13,946 bases of DNA from NCBI GenBank assembly GCA_001275005.1, contig JWZX01000379.1, forward strand, positions 1 through 13,946, given 5' to 3'. The notes under the pieces are model-generated. The model was not told the origin of the DNA and searched no databases. It was given only the letters and a program-made list of their open reading frames with translations. Positions within the stretch are counted from its first letter, which is position 1. Every line of letters starts with the position of its first letter. This DNA is from Chrysochromulina tobinii (Eukaryota; Haptophyta; Prymnesiales; Chrysochromulinaceae). Positions 7,787 to 13,946 of the stretch are shown here, one piece after another. The position numbers were made by a program, and so were the translations under genes.

Positions 7787-9022
7787 ATGAGCTGGCAACA
7801 CCGCGAGATTTCTGCGTCGCTGCGATTGTCAATGGAGGACGAGGAGCTCGAGCGCGAGCAGGAGCCACGGCGCCACCGACGCGAACCCGAGGCGGCTATG
7901 CCGCCTGCTCGCGGCGAAGGCGGCGAAGGCGGCGAAGGAGGTGAAGGCGACCGCTCCTTTGAGCCCGATTCGACGCCGGCGGCTGAAAATGGCAAGGAGC
8001 GCGACGTCGAGAGCGGACCAGTGCGCACGCTGTGCGTGCGCAACCTGCCGCTGAACACGGCGCCGCGCGAGGTGCGCAATCTCGTCGCCCTGCTCGACGG
8101 CTTCGAAGCGTACTCGCTCGTGAGCGTGGGCGCCTTTGTGCGCTTCGCGAGCCCCGAGGCGGCACTGGCTGCCAAGGCGAAGCTCGACCAGTTCGTCTTC
8201 GACGAGGCCGAGCCCAACCGCAAGCTCGTGTTGGCGATGGCGCAGCGCAATCTCGTCGGGCACCCCAAGAATCGCGCGCCCGCGTCGCGCTTCCCGCCCG
8301 CGGCACCAGTGAGCATGTACAGCGCGCCTGCGCCTCGGACAGCCGCCGCCGGCGGCGGCTACGGCGGCTACGACTCGCTTGCGCGGCCGAGCTACGACTC
8401 GTACGCCGCGCCGGCCGCGTACGGCGGCGGCGGTTACGGCGGCGGCGGCTACGGCGGCCGGTACGGTGGTGCATACGGTGGCGGTGGCTATGGTGGTGGC
8501 GGCGGTTATGGTGGTGGCGGCGGCGACCGCGGCGGAGGCTACGGCAGTTACAGCGGCGGCTACGGCGGAGCCAGCGGCGGCTCCGGCGGAGCCAGCGGCG
8601 GCTACGGCGGCGCCGGCGACTCTGGCGGCGACCGCGGCGGCGACCGCGGCGGCGACCGCGGCGGCGGCGGCTACGGCGGCGGCGCCCATGGCGGCGCCCC
8701 CATAAAGCGAGCGCGTACGACGGACGCGCGCTATGATCACGGGCCCGACGGCAACGGCGACACGCTCTGCGTTCGCTACCTGTCGGATGGCTTCACGCTG
8801 GATCATGTGGAGCAGACGGTGGCGCGCCTGCCCGGCTACCGCACGCGGAAGCTCGTGCAGGTGCGAGATGGCAGCATGATGTTTATCCTCTTCGACAGCG
8901 CCTCCGACGCACAGGGTGCGCTCGCGCACATGCGCACAATGGAGTGGCAGACGCGCACCGGCCGCTCGGTGACGCTCGAGGTAGAGGTCGCCAAGCGCTC
9001 TTTGGTGCCCGACGAGCGGTGA
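7787..9022 (+). CDS. RNA-binding protein: two RRMs flanking a Gly/Tyr-rich region
   Basis: A 411-residue intronless protein with an ATG at 7787. RRM1 (about 79-155) has RNP2 LCVRNLP and RNP1 GAFVRF; RRM2 (about 325-405) has LCVRYL and MMFILF. The RRM pair and spacing recall the couch potato/RBPMS-type group, but paralogue identity cannot be fixed. Between them, residues 186-304 are almost only Gly, Tyr, Ser, Ala and Asp-Arg-Gly-Gly, a low-complexity domain of the kind found in hnRNPs that supports self-association. PIKRART (305-311) is a possible nuclear localisation signal. The N-terminus is acidic with a GGE repeat. Likely nuclear or shuttling, in mRNA processing or transport. A long open frame on the opposite strand over the same DNA is a GC-driven shadow. 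Confidence 0.9.
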   Translation: MSWQHREISASLRLSMEDEELEREQEPRRHRREPEAAMPPARGEGGEGGEGGEGDRSFEPDSTPAAENGKERDVESGPVRTLCVRNLPLNTAPREVRNLVALLDGFEAYSLVSVGAFVRFASPEAALAAKAKLDQFVFDEAEPNRKLVLAMAQRNLVGHPKNRAPASRFPPAAPVSMYSAPAPRTAAAGGGYGGYDSLARPSYDSYAAPAAYGGGGYGGGGYGGRYGGAYGGGGYGGGGGYGGGGGDRGGGYGSYSGGYGGASGGSGGASGGYGGAGDSGGDRGGDRGGDRGGGGYGGGAHGGAPIKRARTTDARYDHGPDGNGDTLCVRYLSDGFTLDHVEQTVARLPGYRTRKLVQVRDGSMMFILFDSASDAQGALAHMRTMEWQTRTGRSVTLEVEVAKRSLVPDER

Positions 9023-9339
9023 TGCAGCGGGGGGGGGGGAGGGCGGTGGCCCGCGGAGCGGCGCTGACATAGCTCTCGCACACCCGGGGGCACAGTGCCA
9101 TGGCACATATGGGGAACACACGGCACCAGCTCGCAGCTGGTCGAGCGGAGCAAAGAGTGTATTTCTGTGACGAGTCTATGTCAGACACGTGGAACACTTC
9201 GAGAGCACACAGATTATTTAACAGAGTATTTGGCACACTCTTCCCCGTCTCGGGGTCGGCAGCAGCAGCGGCAACGGAAGCGAGAAAGCTCATTCGGCGC
9301 AGTGCCCACCACGACGCCCACGTCGACGTACCGGTACCT
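9023..9339. other. Intergenic region before the URB2-like gene
   Basis: Begins with a G homopolymer at about 9029-9038, then becomes markedly less GC-rich (for example agattatttaac near 9210). The frame of the next gene is open back to an ATG at 9100, but these 80 codons look like 5' UTR or promoter by composition, and the family-like N-terminus starts after the ATG at 9340. Confidence 0.55.
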
Positions 9340-12300
9340 ATGTCGTCCACCACTTCGGAGCCCGACGCCAACTCCGCGCAGGCGCTGGCGCGGTCTCTCA
9401 AGGCGCCTCTGAACGCAGTATCCCTCGACGCCAAGCTCGACGTTGCCGTTTGGCTCGTGGCAGCCGACGAGAGGACGTGCATCTTTCCCGACCGGCTGCG
9501 CTTTGTTCTCGACTGGCTGTGCGGCGTGCTTCGCGGTGCCAAAGCGGGCAGCGACGGCGTGCCACCGCGTGCCGATGTGCGCTTTTGGCGGCTTCTAGAC
9601 GCACTCTTGCATCGAGCTGCCGGGTTGCCCGAGCCGATCGATGATGCGGCGCCACCGGCACAGCTGCCTCGGCCGCTGCCCTCGGGCTTTCGAACACGCC
9701 TGGCTCAGAGCAGTCGCCTGCTGTTGCAGAGCGCCGCGGCCGCCCTCGAGCACGCCGCGGCCGGCAGCATGGCACCCAGCGCCAGCGCGCACCTCTGCGC
9801 GCGCGTCCGTCGCGTCTCATGCCTGCTCCTCATCGAGGAGGCCAGCTGGTTCCGGCCGGGGGCCGAGGCGGTCGCCGAGTACGCCGGGCGCGTCAGCCAG
9901 AGCGCGGCGCTGCTGCTCGAGGGCAGCGCGAGCCCGTACGCGACGGTCAGGGAAGCGATGGCAGCGGGCGCACCGCATGCCCTTCACGCGGCTGCCGATG
10001 CGAGCTCTGCCGTTGCGGCGCTCACCGGCGAGACACCGCCGCGAAAGGTGTTGATGATCCTAACCGGCACCCTGCTGCGCCCGATGCTGGCGCTGCTGTC
10101 GAGCTGCTCGCGCCTCTTCGGCAGCGGCGCGGACGAGGAGGCCGACGATGGCGGCGGCGCCCACCACGGCGCGACACACTCGGGATCGTTCCGCGCCCGC
10201 GACGGCGCCTCGCGTGCCCTCGTGTGCGCGGCGGTGGACGCGGCCGCGGTGATCTCGGAGAGTGTGAGATCGATCTTGGTGCACGCCGATCATTTGCCTG
10301 AGTATGCCGCGACCCTCCGGCACAGCATGCCCACGCCCGAGGCGGCATTGAGCCTGGGTGGCAGCGAGCGCACCGGTGCAGCGGGCCGCGAGATCAGCAT
10401 CGCACCCAGCAGCAGCGGCAGCAGCAGCGGGAAGCGCGCACCAAAGCGGGCGAAGGCGGAGGCGCCGAGCGGCGGCGGCGGGAGCGCGAACTACACCGCG
10501 GCAACGCTCGAGGCCATCGCTCGCTTCACTCGTGATGATTTGCAAAGCGCGCCCGCGCGGGCGCTGTCCCGGGCGCTGGCAGCTGCCTCTGCGGCGGGCG
10601 CTGTACCGGGCGCGACCCCGAGCGTTGTACCGGGCGCTACTCTGAGCGCTGTCCCGGGCGCTCGTCTTGCCAACGGCAGCGGCGGCGGCGGCGGCGGCGT
10701 GGCAGCGGATGCGGCCGCCCCCGCTGCGCTGCTCCTGCCTGTCTTGCCTGCCCTGCTTGAGTGGATAGCCTCGGCATACGAGCAGCAGCAGGCCGTCATG
10801 CGCGAGGAGCGTTCAACTCGCCTCCGCCTCGGACTAATAAGTGGAAGCCGCACGCCACGCGCCGTCACGGCAGACGGCGGCGCCCGCGACGGCGCGGACG
10901 CTCCGGCCGAGGCGCCCACGACGGCGGAGGGCAGCTCGCTCGAGCTTGGGTTTGGGTTGCTCGCGTGGCTTGCTACCCCTCTGCTAGGCTCGCTCACGGC
11001 TTTGCTTGGGGACACACTCGCGGCCCTTGGCGCCGACGACAAGACCGGCTTAAGGGGCGGCCGATGCATGCAACCAAATGACGAGACCGGCTTAAGGGGC
11101 GACCGATGCATGCAACCAAAGGTGGAGGCTCGCGCGCAGCTCGAGCTGGCCGCCACGGTGCGATTGCCATCCGAAGCCTTGCTAAAGGAAGCCTTGAACT
11201 TGCCTTGCATGCAAGCGCTCATAACGGCGCCCCTCTTTCCCCAGTGCGGTTGCCATCCGAAGCCTGCGACGCGCTCGCAGCCTTGCACCTGCCTTGCATG
11301 CAAGCGCTCACCACGACGCCCTGTTCCCCACAGGTACGATTGCCATCCGAAGCCTGCGACGCGCTCGCAGCCTTGCTTCGCACGGCGGCGCGCTGCGGCG
11401 TCTACCGACCCCGCGAAGACGTATCCGGCGAGCAGAAGCGATGGATTCGGGCGATGATGCAGCCCGCGGTCGCTCTCGCCAGGGCGCTCGCGACTCGTGC
11501 CCATCCATTCGCTGGTACGCCGGCAGAGGCGGCGGCGGCGGCGCGGGCAGCGGCGGAGGCTGCCTCCGCCTCCGCCGCCTCCTCCTCCGCCGCCGCTTCC
11601 TCCGCCACCTCCGCCCGCCGCCTCCTCGACCGCAGCTGCGGCCGCAGCCGCATCGCTCCAATCGGCGACACGCGCGACGCACGCCGCCGTGTGCTCCATA
11701 CTGGACGCCGCCCTCGAACTCGATGCCCTTCTCTTTCGACCTCACCAGCCCGTGGCCATCGCGCTGCTCGCGACGGCGCCCTCGCTCTCCCGGGCCGCGC
11801 TCGGCTTGCTGCACACGCTGCTCGGGACGGCCGCGGCAGAGCGTCAGGTGCCGCTGAGTGCGTCTGATTGCGTCTGATTGCTTCCGAGCGCACCTGATTG
11901 CATCTGAGCGCATAGGAGATTGCGTCTGATTGCATGGGTGATTGTTTAGAAGATTGCATAGGTGATTGCGACTGATTGTCTCCCTCATCAGGTGCCGCTC
12001 CTCCTCAAGACACTCGCCGAGCAAGCGTCCAGCCTCGTGGCGCTCCTTGGCGGCGGCGGCGGCGGCTGCGGGCGTGCTGCTGAGGTGGGCAGTGCTAGGG
12101 TTGGCGGCGGGCTTGGTGGCGGACTCGGCGGTGCTACGCTTGTCGGCGGCGGCGGCGGTGGCCTCGGCGAGGGTGGCCTCGGCAGGTTGATGGGATGCGA
12201 CGCCTTTTGGAAGCAGCTCGCGGAGATTGTATCTGCGAGCCCGGAGGCACAATCTCCGGAGCTCGTACCGGTAGTGCTCTCGTACTTGGAGGCGATGTGT

Positions 12301-13946
12301 GCGCACGCTGCGGGGGGCGGCGGCAAGGGGGTGGGCGAGGTCTGCTGGCAGCTCGGCTGCCTCCTTGCCCTCGTCTTCGACGCCATCCCGCTGGCCACGC
12401 ACACGGCCGCACCCCTCGCCCTCGCCGCCCAGCGCGCCCAGGCGCTCGCCACAGCGCTCACACCGGCGCTCGGCACGGCGCCCACGGTCGGCGCCCACCA
12501 CAGCGCGGCGCGGTCCGAGGACGACGGTTATCGGGAGGCGGCCGCGATGCTGCTCTGGCGGGCAGGCGTGGCCCTTGAGCGAGGATGCTCGGAGTTGCTC
12601 GAGCCGGGGGCTTGGGGCTTGATGCGACCGACGGAGCCGCCCGCGGCGCTGGTGGCAGCTCGGGACGCTCTGCATCGCCTGAGTGACACCCACGGCGGCG
12701 GCAGCGCCGAGGGCAAAGGCGGGCGCATAGGCGGTGGCAAGGGCGGCGCTAGAGGTGTTAGCGCCAGCTACGCCGACGCAGCAGTGCAGCTTGCGGCGGC
12801 CGACGCGGTGGCCTATGCGGCTGAGTGGTTTCATCTCGACCGCGTTGTGATGAGCACTGCTGGCCTCTTCACACCTTGGGGTTCGTCATCGCCCTCCTCC
12901 GCGCCGGCCGAGGACGACGAGGACGACCCCCAAGGCGCCGCCCCCGCCGAGCGCGCCGCCACCGTCGAGGGGCACAAGGGGCCCACACAGGCGGGGCGTA
13001 AGCGGCGCAAGGGGTCCTCGTTGGCCGAGAGCGTTGTGGCGGGCGCTCACGAGGGCGCCGTGGCGGGCGCTCACGATAGCGCCGAGCGGCTCGCCCGCCG
13101 CGCCGCAAAGCGCCAAAAGGGCGTTGTGGTGGGCGCTCACGAGAGCGCCAAGCGCCAAAAGGTTGTGCGCCGGTGGCTCAAAGAAGACGTGGCACTGCTG
13201 GCCACGTGGCGCCCGGCGGAGGCCAAGCTCGCGGCCACGTGGACGGCGGCTCCCGCAGCGGCTGCACTCGCGCCTGGGTGCGCTGCGCCTCTGCGTGCCT
13301 TCGCGTCGCGGTGGGCGCTCGCTTGTGAGCACGCCCCTCTGCTCGATGCGTACGCGAGCGCGTCGGACCTCCGACGATGGCTCGGTGTGCTATGGACGGC
13401 GGTCTGCGCGAGCGAGGGCGCCGTGGCGGGCGCAGCCGACCTCGAGGCCTCCGCGGCGGGCGCCGTGGCGGGCGCCGCTAGGATGGCGGGCAGCGGCGCG
13501 CGCGCCCAGTACGGCGCGAGTGACGGCGCCCAGTACGGCGCGCCACAGAGCGTGCGTGCGGTCAGCTGGAGGGTGCTGCAGGCGGCGAGTACCTACGAGC
13601 TGCCGCGCGTGCGAGCGGCGCTGCTGCCATCCGCGTGGCGTTGGCTGCGCCGCCATCTGCCTGCCGAAGAGAGTGTGCGTAGCCGCCATTTGCGTGCACA
13701 GCTGCGATTCGTGCTTGATGGAGCTACCGCGGAGGCGGGGGGCGAGGGTGGGGGCGAGGCGGGGGGCGAGGGGGGGGGCGAGCGGGGGGCGAGGCGTCCG
13801 ACGAGTCGTGGTCGAGGTTGTTGGGTAAGCGTGGCGCGGAGTGTCTCGCAATCAGTTCGGAGCAGTGGCGTTCCATCGGGCAGCTCGTTGCGATCTTGAG
13901 CCGTCTGCCGTTGGAGTGGGTGCCTCTCGAGCAGGTGCGTTGATTG
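9340..13946 (+). CDS. URB2: URB2/Npa2-like ribosome-biogenesis protein, multi-exon, 3' end outside window
   Basis: Proposed exons 9340-11157, 11334-11514, 11636-11847 and 11992-13934, all boundaries in frame, followed by a further donor at 13935. The N-terminus resembles URB2 as I recall it: AKLDVAVWLVAADERTCIFP, then LRFVLDWLCGVL, then FWRLLDALLH. URB2/Npa2 acts in early 60S assembly in the nucleolus. Basic clusters fit that location: KRAPKRAKAE in exon 1; GRKRRKGSS, RRAAKRQKG and SAKRQKVVRR in exon 4. The protein is otherwise Ala/Leu helical with Gly- and Ala-rich low-complexity insertions, and exceeds 1,250 residues before running off the window; the conserved C-terminal URB2 domain is not reached. 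Exon 4 needs a one-base frame change near 13781 to continue into EASDESWSRLLGKRG...LPLEWVPLEQ. Product assignment is moderate; existence of a large gene is strong. Confidence 0.62.
10598..10669 (+). repeat. 24-bp coding repeat (VPGA-type)
   Basis: Three tandem 24-bp units (10598-10621, 10622-10645, 10646-10669) share gcgctgtaccgggcgc with small changes and encode VPGAT-type 8-residue repeats in exon 1 of the URB2-like gene. A related single unit lies at 10561-10584. An in-frame linker expansion. Confidence 0.8.
11038..11121 (+). repeat. 42-bp tandem duplication containing TGCATGCA
   Basis: Two copies (11038-11079 and 11080-11121) differing at a few bases encode DKTGLRGGRCMQPN and DETGLRGDRCMQPK in the URB2-like frame. 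Each contains gatgcatgcaacc, sharing the TGCATGCA core with the family B intron module just downstream. It may be coding or part of an unrecognised intron; the frame stays open through it. Confidence 0.8.
11158..11333 (+). other. Intron 1 of the URB2-like gene (family B, triplicated junction)
   Basis: Donor gtgcga at 11158 and acceptor ccccacag ending at 11333, phase 0, joining LELAAT to VRLPSEACDALAALLRTAARCG. The intron starts gtgcgattgccatccgaag and the exon after it starts gtacgattgccatccgaag. A middle copy starts at 11245 behind another acceptor (ccccag, 11244), but is one base short and would shift the frame. Both spacers carry CTTGCATGCAAG followed by CGCTCA (palindromes at 11204-11215 and 11293-11304). 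Confidence 0.78.
11515..11635 (+). other. Probable intron 2 of the URB2-like gene (GGC/GCC hairpin)
   Basis: The reading frame must change between about 11500 and 11650. A donor gtacgc at 11515 and acceptor accgcag ending at 11635 (phase 1) restore it, joining ATRAHPFA to AAAAAASLQSATRATHA. The first half is GGC-rich and the second GCC-rich, with a perfect cggaggc-t-gcctccg inverted repeat at the centre, so it can fold into a strong hairpin. A sequencing frameshift in this repeat is the alternative. Confidence 0.5.
11848..11991 (+). other. Intron 3 of the URB2-like gene (family A)
   Basis: Donor gtgccg at 11848 and acceptor ctccctcatcag ending at 11991, phase 0. The first eight intron bases gtgccgct equal the first eight of the next exon (11992). 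The body is a diverged 10-bp array (tgcgtctgat, tgcgactgat and degenerate units), and the last 12 bases match those ending both halves of EGY-like intron 1. Confidence 0.88.
13030..13149 (+). repeat. Dispersed coding repeat GGCGCTCACGA (Gly-Ala-His)
   Basis: The element gtggcgggcgctcacga is found at about 13035 and 13060, with a variant (gtggtgggcgctcacga) at about 13125, encoding V(A/V)GAH(E/D). Between the last two lie ARRAAKRQKG-type basic residues; cgccaaaagg is also duplicated (13111 and 13152). This looks like local expansion within a disordered, basic linker of the URB2-like protein. Confidence 0.7.
13735..13795 (+). repeat. G-rich GGGGCGAG tract with apparent frameshift
   Basis: Repeats of gaggcggggggcgag and similar encode Glu-Ala-Gly-Gly in the URB2-like frame. 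At 13780-13783 the tract reads gcgagcgggg where the neighbouring copy reads gcgaggcgggg, one G fewer. Upstream the coding frame is the one continuing from exon 4; downstream the plausible frame (EASDESWSRLLGKRG) is shifted by one base. The unshifted frame ends at a stop at 13897-13899. Confidence 0.7.
13935..13946 (+). other. Start of intron 4 of the URB2-like gene (truncated by window edge)
   Basis: After ctcgagcag (codon Gln, phase 0) the sequence is gtgcgttgattg. This has the GTGCG donor form seen at 11158 and enters directly into TTGATTG, the motif of the family A array. The intron continues beyond the window. Confidence 0.6.

Noticed and set aside
7829-9121. 430-codon open frame on the minus strand opposite the RRM gene
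   Set aside because: It is Ala/Val/Arg-rich with no domain and exactly shadows the GGC-rich coding repeat; the plus strand has two clear RRMs.
9100-9339. Upstream ATG (9100) as the start of the URB2-like protein
   Set aside because: The 80 extra codons have non-coding composition, and similarity to the URB2 N-terminus begins soon after the ATG at 9340.

Overview
This window looks like nuclear DNA from a single-celled alga with a secondary (red-lineage) plastid. It is very GC-rich, its genes are separated by a few hundred bases on both strands, two genes are split by short spliceosomal introns, and two predicted plastid proteins begin with signal-peptide-like leaders. The intron style (10-bp arrays containing CTGATTG, occasional GC donors) together with the plastid leaders suggests a haptophyte of the Chrysochromulina/Prymnesium type. 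That placement is an inference; pelagophytes and other introner-rich algae remain possible.

Layout, left to right. 117-986 (+): a TIR-domain protein behind a long Lys-Ala-Ala-Ala-Glu/Asp repeat, 5' end unresolved. 987-2040: about 1 kb without a supportable gene, with short tandem repeats. 2041-2910 (-): FkbM-type SAM methyltransferase. 3040-4314 (-): RlmN-type radical-SAM 23S rRNA methyltransferase with a plastid-type leader. 4315-4498: short divergent promoter region. 4499-7317 (+): EGY-type site-2 metalloprotease (HEMGH, LDGG) in five exons; the exon model gives an unbroken 682-residue protein. 7313-7438: a 42-bp repeat whose first copy overlaps the stop codon. 7787-9022 (+): intronless protein with two RRMs flanking a Gly-Tyr-rich region. 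9340-window end (+): a large, multi-exon, Ala-rich protein resembling the nucleolar ribosome-biogenesis factor URB2/Npa2, running off the right edge.

How the genes fit together: RlmN and the EGY-like protease share one 184-bp intergenic region, and both look plastid-targeted (plastid ribosome modification; thylakoid or envelope membrane proteolysis). The URB2-like and RRM proteins belong to nuclear RNA and ribosome metabolism. No operon logic applies.

The most striking signal is in the introns. Six of the seven complete introns modelled here show it, the exception being the GGC/GCC-rich intron at 11515-11635. In these six, the junction carries a direct repeat, so that the intron start copies the start of the downstream exon, or the last exon bases recur at the acceptor. 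Two bodies recur across two unrelated genes: (A) arrays of a 10-bp unit of the form TGNNNCTGAT, in two introns ending CTCCCTCATCAG, and (B) a module centred on the 12-bp palindrome CTTGCATGCAAG followed by YGCTCA. Several junctions are present in three tandem copies. This is what recent intron gain by introner-like elements or tandem duplication would leave, and it is the best candidate here for something not yet described.
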